Below, in pieces: positions 1 to 10,488 of a stretch of DNA of 64,000 nucleotides; the first letter of the stretch is position 1; each line of letters begins with the position of its first letter. The translations under genes were made by a program, and so were the position numbers. This stretch comes from Humulus lupulus (lineage: Eukaryota > Streptophyta > Magnoliopsida > Rosales > Cannabaceae): NCBI RefSeq assembly GCF_963169125.1, contig NC_084794.1, positions 117,094,358-117,158,357 of the forward strand. Reading direction: 5' to 3'. Below the pieces are notes generated by a model. That model searched no databases, was not told the DNA's origin, and saw only the letters and a program-made list of their open reading frames with translations.

Positions 1-1542
1 CCTGGTGGCCTGAGAGGCGCGGAATGCCCTCTTGAAGTCTGCCGAAAAGGTCTTCCAGGAGCTGATTGACTGCCTTTTACTTTGTTTAAACCACTGCCTG
101 GTAGGTCCAGTTAGGGTGGAAGGAAAGATCAAGCAACGAAGCTCTGGCCCGATGTTATGAGCCATCATTAGGGTGTTGAACATCCCTAAGTGGTCAGATG
201 GGTCTCCATCCCCGTTGAACTTTGACAAGTGAGGCATACGAAAGCCAGAAGGGTATGCCGTTGCTGCTATGTTGGGGGCGAAGAGTTCCATCTCATCCCC
301 TGAATCATATTCGTCTTTTTCTTTCTCCGACAGGAGCTTCTTCATCAGCTCCTCCATTTGAGTTAAGCGCTCTAGGGTTTTGTCCTGAGATCCTGGGTTA
401 TTCCGGGGCTGTTCAACAGCTCCGGACCCGTTGTACATATTAGGCGGGTTGTTGCCCCTCCTATCTTGAGATAGGTCATTTGGGGCATTCCCGCCATTAC
501 GTACTTCGGATCGGACCCCAACTGAGCGGGCCTGGCTACCATCCCTAACTCGATCCTCTCTGTGAGAGTTGAGGCGATCTCGAAGGTCGCCTCCCTGGGT
601 AGTATGGTGACTTTGTGCTGAACTTAGTCGCTGTCGCAGGTCTCCTCCCGAAAGATCAGTCCGTGCACCACCGGTCCAGTGACTCCTGCTGGAAAGGCTC
701 GAGGTGCGTCTTTGGCGGCTCCGACCTGATCCTTCCCCCGGCACCCTGCTGCGCCGGGAAGGCCCGGCCGATGGCGGGTCTCTCCTACTATTTCCGTAGG
801 TCGGGATGTCTCGGACGGGCTGAGGAGACGGGTATCTGATGGGAGAAGGAGGATGCCTGACCGGAGAGGCGATCCTAGTGCCGTCCGAACGGACTAAAAT
901 TGGTGGGGGCCTCTCGGCCCTGCCAGCTTGCTGGTTTCGCGCTGGGCGAGCCGGATGAGGAACTGGACGTTCTTCGGGGACGGGCTGACGTCTCCGGATC
1001 CCCTCGGCCCTCCTTTGGGAACTTCCTCGATCTCTTCTGGGCGTCCTCGAGGAAGGCTGAGAGCTAGGGGTTGATGTCCTAACCGAACGGCTGTACTGCT
1101 GCTGTTCGGTCTGAGGCATTTCCCTGAAGTTCGCCTCTTGATGGTGCGGTGAAGGGGTGGAGTTGGCTGCAGGGAGTCTACCCGAATGGCTATGCCTGGA
1201 TCGATTACTCCGGCGAGACTTAGGAGCCTCGCCTTGCCTCTCTCCAACGTTACCGTTGGTTGTGAGAGGGGGTAGTCGACTCAGAATATCCTGGATTTGC
1301 TGACCAGCTGCTGCTAGCTGGCTCCTCAGCTGAGCATTCTCCATCTCCACCGTAGTGTAATAACATGGATTCGGATTAGGCGGTCGGGGCGCCGAACTAC
1401 CAGTGTCATCTTGGCTGGCCGGCTGCTTTCCTGGCCTCTGCTGGACTTCAGGAACTTGCTCATCAGGGAGGGCAACATGGCGGGCCTCCTGCCCATCATG
1501 CTGTTCTGTCTCGTTTCCATGTTTGGATCGAGTGGTCACCAT
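1..1542 (-). CDS. gag polyprotein of element A (N-terminal part, open to window edge)
   Basis: Starting at the ATG whose complement is at 1540-1542, the frame is open for 514 codons and leaves the window without a stop. The start lies about 30 bases inside the PBS. Residues 1-330 are low-complexity and rich in Arg, Ser and Pro, with a short coiled-coil-like segment near residue 65 (ENAQLRSQL). From about residue 400 the sequence becomes a recognisable retrotransposon gag core, including FAPNI, FRMPHLSKFNGDGDPSDHL and LTGPTRQWF, which builds the particle that packages element RNA. The same order is seen in element B's gag, where FRIPHVPAFEGKTDP occupies the equivalent place. The lack of stops contrasts with every other gag or pol in the window and suggests a fairly recent insertion. 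Confidence 0.82.
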   Translation of the reverse strand, partial: MVTTRSKHGNETEQHDGQEARHVALPDEQVPEVQQRPGKQPASQDDTGSSAPRPPNPNPCYYTTVEMENAQLRSQLAAAGQQIQDILSRLPPLTTNGNVGERQGEAPKSRRSNRSRHSHSGRLPAANSTPSPHHQEANFREMPQTEQQQYSRSVRTSTPSSQPSSRTPRRDRGSSQRRAEGIRRRQPVPEERPVPHPARPARNQQAGRAERPPPILVRSDGTRIASPVRHPPSPIRYPSPQPVRDIPTYGNSRRDPPSAGPSRRSRVPGEGSGRSRQRRTSSLSSRSHWTGGARTDLSGGDLRQRLSSAQSHHTTQGGDLRDRLNSHREDRVRDGSQARSVGVRSEVRNGGNAPNDLSQDRRGNNPPNMYNGSGAVEQPRNNPGSQDKTLERLTQMEELMKKLLSEKEKDEYDSGDEMELFAPNIAATAYPSGFRMPHLSKFNGDGDPSDHLGMFNTLMMAHNIGPELRCLIFPSTLTGPTRQWFKQSKRQSISSWKTFSADFKRAFRASQATR

Positions 1543-1573
1543 AGTTGTATGTTTGTGGTAGTACTAATCGGAC

Positions 1574-1597
1574 TTGCTCTCAATGAAAGCACCAAAC
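1574..1597 (-). promoter_or_regulatory. Primer-binding region of element A
   Basis: Read on the minus strand, the LTR end is followed directly by TTTGGTGCTTTCATTGAGAG. The same motif follows the LTRs of B (5876-5899), F (41748-41769) and K (52739-52760), which identifies it as the minus-strand priming site of this Tat-like group. Confidence 0.8.
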
Positions 1598-2373
1598 TGT
1601 TGACGCGGTTCTTCGGCAACAGATAATTAAGAGAAGAAGAGAAAGAGATTAGTACTTAAAAGTAGAACTGTCACAGATATGAAATCTTTGTGAAAAGAAC
1701 TAGGTGACTCCAGACACGTTTTTAAGTGGTTCGAAGGATAAAATCCTTCTACTCCAGTAGTCAATATTATTGATATTCTCTGGGTAATTGGTTTACAAAG
1801 TATATAGTTCTTAAAAGACTATTTTTCCAACCCCTATCAACTCCCAGGGTCTCCATATTTATAGGAGAAGGCACCTGGAAGTTGGTAGGAAGGTCATCCC
1901 GTGACCTTACCATTTGTCATATCTAGTCTGTGATATTCATGATTAATTCCTAAACCTGACACACAAGTGTGGTCTAATCAGTATGGAAGGAGATAATGGG
2001 CCGCATGGCCCAACTCGTCCGTGGGTGTCTGAATACGCACGTTCCTACTGCGTGTCCGAGAAGTCAGGGGGATATCGGACACGTGATGGCAGGAATATGC
2101 ACGTTTATCTTGCGTGTTGACTTCCCATAGCGTCAGAGCTTCCTGAGAAGCTCGCTACTCGAGCAATTCATAACCCGAGCTTATCCGTCCGTGGACGCCG
2201 GATATTATTCCCAGCTCATGGTGCAACAAGTGCGAGCTGGAAACAGGACCCCCTCGAGCTAGAAAGGGCCCGTCCTGGAAATAGAGCCTCTGGCCTGTGG
2301 GAACCTCGGACTAAATCATGTTTAGTCCGAGGCTCGTCCTGCTAAACAGCCCGTGGGAAAACCAGGGCGTACA
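1598..2373 (-). repeat. LTR of element A (5' LTR)
   Basis: The 776-bp LTR begins TGTTGACGCGG and ends GGGCGTACA on the plus strand. It carries a TATA-like box read on the minus strand (CCATATTTATAGGAG at about 1853-1867), and an R/U5-type motif AAGTGGTTCGAAGGA near 1724. The inner edge is fixed by the adjacent PBS. The outer edge is fixed by the point where element B's reverse transcriptase coding sequence resumes. Confidence 0.82.
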
Positions 2374-2785
2374 GGTTATATCCAGAATAGGCATCCATGA
2401 ACGACATCAGACCATGCCCCACTGTGGCGTCTACGAGCTGGTCAATTCTCGGCAGGGGAAAACAGTCTTTCGGGCAGGCCTTGTTGAGGTCTGAGTAGTC
2501 AATGCACGTTCTCCACGTCCCATTGGGTTTTGGGACCAACACTGGATTGGCCACCCAGTCCGGGTAAAAAGCGTCCCTTATGAAATTATTTGCTTTCAGC
2601 CTGTCCACCTCCTCCTTTAGTGCTTTCTTTCTGTCTTCATCCAGCTGCCTTCGCTTTTGCTGCTTCGGGGGAAAGATTTTGTCTATATTCAATGCGTGGC
2701 TCGCTACATTAGGGCTTATTCCCACCATGTCAGAGTGTGACCACGCGAAGACATCCTGGTTTTTCTTCAGAAAGCAAATTAATTG
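2374..2785 (-). pseudogene. Reverse transcriptase fragment of element B
   Basis: The translation shows the N-terminal half of a Ty3/gypsy reverse transcriptase: DVFAW, WVANPVLVPKPNGTWRTCID, LNKACPKD, PLPRIDQLVDATVGH and MSFMDAYSGYN. It stops abruptly at base 2374, where element A's LTR begins, so the catalytic FxDD motif, RNase H and integrase are missing here. An in-frame TAG just before this region (complement near 2783-2785) separates it from the upstream gag-protease frame. The element could not make an enzyme from this copy. Confidence 0.85.
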
Positions 2786-5700
2786 CTATTTTGATTCGTC
2801 TTGGAGGTGTTTCCCGACCTTCACTTTCTTTGAGGGATCAGCTTCCTCGAGCTGAACCTCTTCGAGCTCTTCCAAAGGTTGGAGGTCAACCTTCTCCTCA
2901 ATCCTCGGATCGATCTCCTCATCAGTCTCTAAAACTGTTCCATCTTTATTCTGTATGACAACGAGTGCTTGAGCGCTCATTTGTTTCTTTCCCCTTAAGG
3001 AAATGTTGTAGCACTCCCTTCCTGCCAATTGATCTCCTTTCAATGTTCCGACTCCGCTTGGAGTTGGGAACTTAAGGGCTAGATGCCTTACAGATGAAAC
3101 TGCCCCCAGCCCGACCAGGGCGGGTCTCCCGAGCAATACATTGTAGGCAGATGGTAACTCTACTACCATGAACTCCATCATCTTGGTCACCGAGACTGGA
3201 TAGTCTCCCAAGGTCACAGGGAGTTCGATGGACCCCATACAGGCGGTTCCTTCTCCAGAAAAGCCGTACAACGTGGTTGCACAAGCCTTCAGGTCGCGAA
3301 GGGAGAGTCCCATTTTTTCTAGTGTTGCTTTATAAAGAATGTTAACTGAGCTCCCATTGTCTATGAGAACTCGGCGCACTCTTTTGTTGGCAAGCTGTAG
3401 GGTGATGACAAGTGGATCATGATGAGGGAACTGGACATGGGAGGCATCCTCCTCGGTGAAGGTTATAGGCTGAGTTTCAACCCTTTGGCTTTTTGGTGCC
3501 CTTGGTTCGGGTTCATAAGGAGACCCGTCCCCTGTCTTCAGCTCATGCACATATCTCTTTTGAGCATTTCTGCCCCCTCCTGCGAGATGAGGACCTCCCG
3601 AGATGGTTATTACGTCCTCTCCATCTATCGGCGGAGGCCTGTCTTCATCCCGAGATCGGGAGTTATTATTCTGTGCTGCCGGAAGCACGGCTACTCTCTG
3701 GCTGGCAGTAGCCTGTCCAGTATTCTGGTTTTTGACATACTGTCGGAAATAACCTCTCGAGATCAACCCTTCGATCTCGTCCTTCAGCTGTCGGCACTCA
3801 TCAGTTGTGTGTCCGGTGTCCCTATGAAACCGACAATACTTGCTGGAATCCCTCTTGGACTTTTGATTCCTCATAGGGTCCGGACGCCTGAAGGGGACCT
3901 GGTTTTCATTAGCCAGGTATATGTTTTCCCGAGACTCGTTGAGCTCGGTGTGCACTTTATATACGAAGAAATACCTTTCTCCTTTTTTCTTCTTTCCTCC
4001 ATCAGCCTCGGGGTTATTTCCCTCGCTCTTTTTCCTCTTGGAGGGATTCTCCGAGGTAGACTGTGGAGCTGCCGGGTCAGCCGAGGTTGAGGCGGAGTTA
4101 ATGTTTATCGTTGTAGTTTCGGTCTGCGAGGTCGCCTTGAGCGTTGACCTCGCCTCCTCTACATTGACAAATCTCTGCGCCCGTCTGTTAAACTCGGTTA
4201 TCGACCTCACCGGTTTCCCTTGCATGTCATCCCAAAGGGCACTCCCGGGTAAAACACCAGCTCGGATAGCCATTAGGTGCCCACTGTCATCCACATCTCG
4301 AGCTCGGGCGACCTCAAGATTAAATCTTGTTAGATAGCTTTTCAGTGTTTCGCCTGGTTGTTGTCGGACATTAGTCAAAGTGGATGCTTCGGGTCTGACT
4401 CCCATCATAGCTCAGAACTGCTTCTTGAAGTCTCTAGACAATTGATCCCACGAAGTTATAGAATGTCTCTTGTACTTCTCGAACCAACTCTTGGCAGGTC
4501 CGGCCAATGATGTCGGAAACAACATGCATCTGAGCTCGTAGCCCACGTTACTAGCTCTCATGATAGTGTTGAATGTACTCAGGTGGCTACATGGGTCGGT
4601 TTTTCCTTCAAACGCTGGGACGTGAGGAATCCGGAACCCTTGAGGAAACTGAGTATTAGAAATATTGGGAGCAAACGGCTCGAGCTCCTCATCAGAGTCC
4701 TCGTATCGACCACTCGCTCGTTCATTCTTCAAAAGCCTAAAGGCTTTTTCGAGCTGATCAATCCTTTCTTGGACTGGGTCCTTAGGGGGTGTCTGGAATT
4801 GCCGGTCATTGATTATGATCCTAGGCTCGCGTCTCCGTGAGGGATCTCTACGCCCATTTAGGTGATTCCTTAGGTCCGGATTTGTCTGATCTCCCTTCCC
4901 CCTGCTCTGATTCAGATGATTCCGCAGGTCGGGATGGGTCTTGCGGCTTCCAGTATTTTTACGACCTCGGTCGCGTTTACTGACGGACCTGGTCTCTCCA
5001 GACTCGTCACTGGTGAAACTTATTGATCGGTCATTTCGTGGTGAATCCTTTCTACGCCGCCTTGTCTCCGCAGTGTGAGACCGGGACGTCTGACTTCTCT
5101 CAGATTGTGCGCCTCTCCACTCCTAGAAAGTCTCCCTGTGTCCTTGCCTATCCCCCGTACGCCCTTGACCCTGATTTTGAACAGCTTGAGCGTTTCTACG
5201 GGGAGGTGAAGGATATCTTATGGGAGACGGAGGGAACCGTATTGGTGACGGTGGTTGTCGTCCTTGCTTCGGCCTAGAGGGCCCAGAATTTGCCCGAGAT
5301 GGGTCAGTTGCGTTCGGTGCACTACCAGGAACCTGAGTCCGAGCCTCGGTAGAAGCTCGGTTATTCTCAGTTCCTGCAGGTGCTTCCGCAGGTGTATTAG
5401 GCGGGACCCGAGCCCGGGTACTCCTCTGAGGCCTAGAAGGGGCGGATGGCTCTGCTGGTGTCGGAGGTTGTGCCGGCCTCCTTGTGGCAGCATTTTTTCG
5501 TGGACGCCCACGGGGCCTCCGGGGAGGAACGTGCACGTCCCTTGGAGGAGGGACTTGGTCTTCGCGCGGAGGCGGGGGCTGAGCCACCTGCGCCTCTGCG
5601 GCTATCCTAGTCAACTCCTCGTTACGTTTGTTGGCTTCTGCCAACAACTGTTTTAGCTGCCGATTCTCCAATTCTACAATAGGGACATAACGTTCAGGGT

Positions 5701-5851
5701 TATAGTACATGTCCTCATCCCTTGGTTGTGGAGGTGGCCCCCGGGAATCGGAGGACCCACTCCTTTCATCAGCGTCCGGGTTCTCCATTGGCTGTTTTCC
5801 AGGACGCCTTGGGTAATTTTCTTCAGGAGTGTTCTGATTGTTTGCAGCCAT
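2786..5851 (-). pseudogene. gag-protease region of element B, broken by stops
   Basis: The frame begins at ATG complement 5849-5851 with a Pro/Arg-rich leader (242 codons to a TAG near 5123-5125). It continues through a basic, Ser-rich stretch into the gag core at 4412-4730 (FAPNIS, FRIPHVPAFEGKTDP, LAGPAKSWFEKYKRHS). An in-frame TGA at about 4409-4411 sits in F-K-K-Q-F-stop-A-M, probably a former Arg codon. The last block (2786-4408) has VRQQPGETLKSYLTRFN, a zinc-knuckle-like CRFHRDTGHTTDEC and an aspartic-protease-like VLIDNGSSVNILY. At least three nonsense changes break a reading frame that is otherwise clearly preserved. Confidence 0.85.
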
Positions 5852-5875
5852 GAATCTCTTAGGGATGAATGCTTA

Positions 5876-5899
5876 AGGCTCTCAATGAAAGCACCAAAC
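5876..5899 (-). promoter_or_regulatory. Primer-binding region of element B
   Basis: On the minus strand the LTR end is followed by TTTGGTGCTTTCATTGAGAG, the same sequence as in element A. It lies about 25 bases before the gag ATG. Confidence 0.8.
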
Positions 5900-6689
5900 T
5901 ATTGATGCCGTTTTTCGTCAACAGATAAAAGAATAGAGCACGTAAACAATTTAAGACAATGGCCAAAAATAAACAAACGAATCAAACACGGTTTTTTACG
6001 TGGTTCAGCAGTTAAATCTGCCTAGTCCACGAGTCTCTGTTATTAATCTCAAGATTATCTCTGAACAATTCTTTAGCCAGAATTTTCCAGAGTTTTTTCT
6101 CAAGGATCAGAATTTTCGTCCTTTACAATGGTGCATGCCTTCTCTATTTATAGAGAAGGATGCAGAATACTATCCCACATATTTTGGGTAGTTACTCTTT
6201 TGTGAATACAAATAAATGGCTTTAAATGCCAATAATCAGATATTAAAGGAAACGTCCCCCAAAGATCAGGGGGCGTATAACTGTATTAAATAATATCCCA
6301 CAATTCTTGGGGATTTACATCAACTAATGAGGACTACATCTCATAGTTATTACACTTGTAGATACTCAAGGTGGTTATGGCGTATCTTCAAGTCTCCAGC
6401 ATTTCTGGTCTCATGTCATTGTGCGAGCCACTGACATCTCCCGAGCTAACGTTTCTTTCGAGATGGGATATCGAGCTCAAGAACCATGCTCCGAAGTTCC
6501 TGAAGATGAAGGTGTTCTCGGAGCTACCTTTCGAGATCGAGGTCATTTCGAGATCACCGCACTCGAGATCATACATCATACTTTTCAGGCTCGACTTACA
6601 ATCCTAGATCACTAATCCTCACGAAACCATTTGTTGCGAACTCAGCTTTCGAGGTCATATTTACTATGGCTCGAAATCTGGGTATAACA
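5900..6689 (-). repeat. LTR of element B (5' LTR)
   Basis: About 790 bp. The inner end is TATTGATGCCGTTTTTCGTC, the counterpart of A's TGTTGACGCGGTTCTTCGGC with the terminal TG changed to TA. The outer end is GGGTATAACA at 6689. A minus-strand TATA-like box lies at about 6143-6160 (CTCTATTTATAGAGAAGG), and ACGTGGTTCAGCAG near 5998 matches the conserved R/U5 motif of the other LTRs. Several GAGATCGAGGTCATTTCGAG-like repeats occur at 6455-6570, in the likely U3 part. Confidence 0.78.
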
Positions 6690-7481
6690 GGTATGCAGGG
6701 CTGAGCCCAATATGTTAGAACTGCGGGGCGTAGCCCTTTAGCTGAGTATGCTAAAATTCTGTACTTGTTTGCTATGTTGTGTATGCTATGATGTGAGTGA
6801 TCGGCAAGAGCCGAGAACAGTGTAGACCGAGAATGGCGAAGGGCCACGAACGGCGTTAGGCACGTTGAGTGCAAGGCCGAGAACGGCAAAGGGCCGGGAG
6901 CAGCGCACGTGGGGTGCGAGTTTCCAGGGCGAGTCCCTAAAAGGATACCTGGGATATCCTCAAGGCATGGTCCGCGAACCCAGGGCTTGGTAAACGCCTG
7001 GGATGGCTAGGTCGTATGTGTTTAGCCCATTGGTGGCCTGTTTATATGCATGTTATATGTGTTGCATATGTTGTCTGGTTGTGGGTTTTCTTGCTGGGCT
7101 TCGGCTCATAGATGCTCTGTGGTGTAGGTAAGGGTAAAGAGAAGGTCAACCAACCATGAATACAGCAGGCGTGAGGCGGCGTGTACATGTTTGGCCAGCC
7201 TGGCTGCCACGGCTAGAGAGTTTTGGGAGATGCTTGTAAATAAACCTAGATTTTGTCGTTTAGTCGACTTGGTTCAGTTTATATGTTGTAAATATTTCTA
7301 AACTGTATTTTGGGATCCCAAGTGTAAAGCTTTTATGATTTTCTATGGAAATTATTAATTTCTAAAGTTTTTCTTTTGTTTATAGCTTAATCACACTGTT
7401 TGATCTAAAACCTCGATTAGCGAGTTGAAAGCACATTTTTAAACTCACTTAGTAACGGCTCTAAGGAAGTAGGGCATTACA
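6690..7481 (+). repeat. 3' portion of a chromovirus LTR (element C)
   Basis: The end GGGCATTACA at 7472-7481 and internal motifs TTTTCTTGCTGGGCTTCGGC and GGTGTAGGTAAGGGTAAAG place this in the same LTR group as those at 10489, 46198, 58195 and 61953. The left side is cut by element B, so the 5' part lies outside the window. It resembles D's 3' LTR but is clearly diverged from it, and no PBS follows. The bases after 7481 read directly as protease/pol coding sequence. It is therefore best explained as the LTR of a separate element inserted into D's pol. An internal deletion of D joining its own 5' LTR to pol is the alternative. Confidence 0.65.
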
Positions 7482-10452
7482 GTAAGGACCCCTTCATTTT
7501 TGTTGGTACTGTGCATGGACCACGCATTTTCATGATATGAGCGTTGAGTGCTAGAGACCTGTTACAAGGAGGTTGTGATGGTTTTCTATCCTATGTGGTG
7601 GATACCACTAGGGTCATGACAGTAGGACTAGGGGAGACCAGACTGGTATGTGAGTTCTTGGATGTGTTCCCCGAGGACTTACTGGGACTGCCACCGCACC
7701 AGGAGATTGAATTCGTCATTGAGTTAGCGCCAGGTATAGAACCAGGTTCGAGGGAACCATACAGAATGGCTTCGATAAAGTTGAAGGAGTTGAAGGTACA
7801 ATTATAGGAGTTATTTGACCTAGTTTCTCACCATGGGGTGCTCCATTTTTGTTTGTGAAGAAGAAGGATGGGAGCTGGAGGATGTGTAAAGACTATAGAG
7901 AGTTGAACAATTTAACTGTCAAGAACAAGTACCCACTACCGAGAATAGACTCCCTCTTCGATCAGTTGCAGGGTAGGATAGTATTCTTGAAGATTGATCT
8001 TCGATCTAGTTATCACCAGTTAAGGATCAAGAACGAGGATCTCTTGAAGAAGACCTTTTGCACGAGGTACGAGCATTACGAGTTTCTGGTCATGTTGTTT
8101 GGGTTGACCAATGCCCTAACATCATTTATGGATTTGATAAACAGGGTGTTCAAGTATTATCTGGATCAATTCATGATTGTATTCATTGATGACATCCTGG
8201 TTTACTCTCGTTCGGAGGCGTAGCATGATCAACATCTCTGATTGGTATTGCAGAGGTTAAGAGAGCACTGGTTATATGCTATATTTAAAAAGTGCAAGTT
8301 TTGGTTACCGCAAGTGACATTCCTTGGTCATACTGTCAGCGAAGACGAGATTATAGTAGATCCGGCCATGGTTGAAGCAATTAGAGATTTCCCGAGGCCA
8401 AGGAATGCCTTGGAGGTTAGGAGCTTCCTTGGGTTGGCATGATATTATATGCAGTTCATGGAAGAGTTTTTGAATATTGCAACACCATTAACTGAGTTGA
8501 CATGGAAGAATCTAAAGTTTGCATGGTCAGAGAACTATGAGGGTAGTTTCCAGGAGCTGAAGCGACGATTGATTACTACTCCAATGCTGAGTCTTCCTTC
8601 AGATGGGGACAAATTTGTGGTGTATTGCAATGCATCGAGATTGGGGTTAGATGTATGTTGATGCAGAGTGGGAAGGTTATTTCCTACGCATTGCGGTAGT
8701 TGAAGGAATATGAGAAACAATACCCTATCCATGATTTTTTGCTAGCAGCGGTGGTATTCGCACTGAAAGTGTGGTGACACTATTTGTATGGAGAGAAGTG
8801 CGAGATATACACCGATCACAAGAGTTTGAAGTATTTCTTCACCCAGAAGGACCTAAATATGAGACAGAGACTTTGGCTAGAGCTGGTAGTTGCAAATGCT
8901 TTGAGCCGAAGGGGCCCAGGACAGTTGTTTAGCTCAAAACAGATAACGAAGGAGTTGGTAGAAGATATGACCAGAGCAAGGATAGAGTTTGTAGTGGGCC
9001 AGTTGGCCAATATTACCTTGGATTCTACCCTCTTGAAGAGAATAAAAGAGGGCTAGATGAGTGATACATGGTTGAAGGAGATTAGAGGGAATGTCCTAGC
9101 TGGAGTAGCTAAGGATTATTCCATCTCAGAGGCGGGTTTGCTGAGATATAAGGATCGAATCTGTGTTCCGATGGACATGGGTATCAAACAAGAGATCCTC
9201 AATGAATCTCATACAAACCATAATCATTACATCCAGGCACCATAAAGATGTATCAAGATCTACGCTCGTTGTACTGGTGGCATGGGATGAAGAAGAACGT
9301 GATCGATTACGTAGTGAAGTGTTTAACCTATTAGCAGGTGAAGGCTGAACACCAACGCCCAGCGGGGTTGTTATAGCCTTTATGTATTCTTGAATGGAAG
9401 TGGGAAGACATTACCATAGACTTTGTAGGAGGCTTGCCTAGGACAGTGGGGTAACATGAATCAGTATGGGTGATAGTAGACATATATACCAAGTCAGCTC
9501 ACTTTCTGCTGGTGAGGACAAGCTATACTGTGGACTAGTATGCAGAGTTGTATGTGAGGGAGATCGTACGTCTCCATGGGATTCCAAAGTTTATAGTATT
9601 AGATCAGGATCTCATATTTTCTTCCAAGTTTCGGGTGGTTTGCAGAAGGCTATGGGGACTCAGCTGAAGTTCAGTAAAACCTTTCCTCCTTAGACAGACT
9701 GGCATTTTGAGAGGACAATTCATATATTGGAAGACATGCTTAGAGCATGTGTGCTAGAATTTGAGGGGTCTTAGAGTAAGTTCCTCCCGTTGATTGAATT
9801 CTCATACAATAACAGTTATCAGTCAATGATTGGAGTAGCCCCATGCAAGATGATGTATGGAAGGAAATGTAGGTCGCCCATTCATTGGGATGAGATGGGG
9901 GAAATGAAGTATTTGGGGCCAGAGATAGTTCATAAGACTAATGAAGCTATTGAGAAAATCCTAGCTCAAATTCTCGCTTCACAGAGCAGACAGAAAAGCT
10001 ACGCTGACCCTAAGCATAGAGACGTGGAGTTTCAGGTAGGGGACCACATATTTATGCGATTTTTGCCATTGCGGGGAGTAAGGAGATTTGGGAAGAAGGG
10101 CAAGCTGAGCCCTAGATTCATAGGACCTTTTGAGATCTTGGAGAGGGTCGGGCAGGTGGCCTATAAATTGGCACTACCCTCGTCGTTATCAGGAGTTCAT
10201 GATGTGTTTCACATCTCAATGCTATGGAAGTATGTGTCAGATACAACCCATGTATTGGGATATGAGGATCTGGAACTACAGACGAACTTATCTTATAAGG
10301 AGCGACCAGTTCAGATCATAGACAGAAAGGACAAGGTTCTAAGGAACATGACAATTCCTCTAATTAAAGTCTTGTGGAATAGGAAGGTCGAGGAAGCGAC
10401 TTGGGAGCTAAAGTCGGTTATGCGGGATCAGCATCCCGAGTTATTTAGGTAA
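7482..10452 (+). pseudogene. Pol polyprotein remnant of chromovirus D
   Basis: The order of recognisable motifs is DPFIFVGTVHGPRIF (end of protease), [60 protein letters not shown], a FIDDILVYS catalytic motif at about 8181-8207, and FLGHTVS. These are followed by RNase H pieces ([16 protein letters not shown]), integrase pieces (DFVGGLPR, YTKSAHFLLV) and GPFEILERVGQVAYKLALP. The end (10320-10452) is chromodomain-like: IPLIKVLWNRKVEEATWEL. Many stops and frameshifts occur, for example TGA at 7530, TAG at 8221 and the stop near 9055. It is dead but colinear with intact family members. Confidence 0.88.
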
Positions 10453-10470
10453 ATTTTGAGGATAAAATTT

Positions 10471-10488
10471 TTAGTAGGAGGGGATAGT
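10471..10488 (+). promoter_or_regulatory. Polypurine tract of chromovirus D
   Basis: TTAGTAGGAGGGGATAGT lies directly upstream of the TGTAACATCCC start of the 3' LTR and 18 bases after the pol stop. This is the expected place for the plus-strand primer. Element H has the equivalent AAGGAGGGGATAAT on the minus strand at 56897. Confidence 0.75.

Larger units (their letters stand above)
1..2373 (-). mobile_element. Ty3/gypsy Tat-like element A, 5' part
   Basis: This is the 5' end of a minus-strand LTR retrotransposon: LTR at 1598-2373, primer-binding region just inside it, then a gag reading frame running to the window edge. Pol and the second LTR must lie beyond base 1. The outer LTR end (plus-strand ...GGGCGTACA at 2373) abuts element B's reverse transcriptase coding sequence, so A inserted into B. 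The expected 5-bp target copy on this side is GGTTA at 2374-2378; its partner is outside the window. The PBS type and gag match element B, so A and B belong to related families. Confidence 0.85.
2374..6689 (-). mobile_element. Ty3/gypsy Tat-like element B, 5' part split by A
   Basis: Minus-strand LTR retrotransposon with LTR at 5900-6689, PBS at 5876-5899, gag-protease at 2786-5851 and the start of reverse transcriptase at 2374-2785. Element A interrupts it just after the RT motif MSFMDAYSGYN. The remaining pol and the 3' LTR would lie to the left of A, outside the window. The outer LTR end falls inside an LTR of element C; the flank at 6690-6694 is GGTAT. Confidence 0.83.

Noticed and set aside
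894..1247. A 117-codon minus-strand frame
   Set aside because: It is in a different frame from the open 514-codon gag of element A, which covers the same bases.
3419..4337. Long plus-strand open frames over 3419-4337, one of 223 codons
   Set aside because: They are the antisense of element B's gag-protease, show no known domain, and the minus frame has clear gag and protease motifs.
7482..10452. Endogenous pararetrovirus
   Set aside because: The order includes integrase and a chromodomain-like end, followed by a polypurine tract and LTR. No movement or coat protein motifs are seen, so it is a Ty3/gypsy element.
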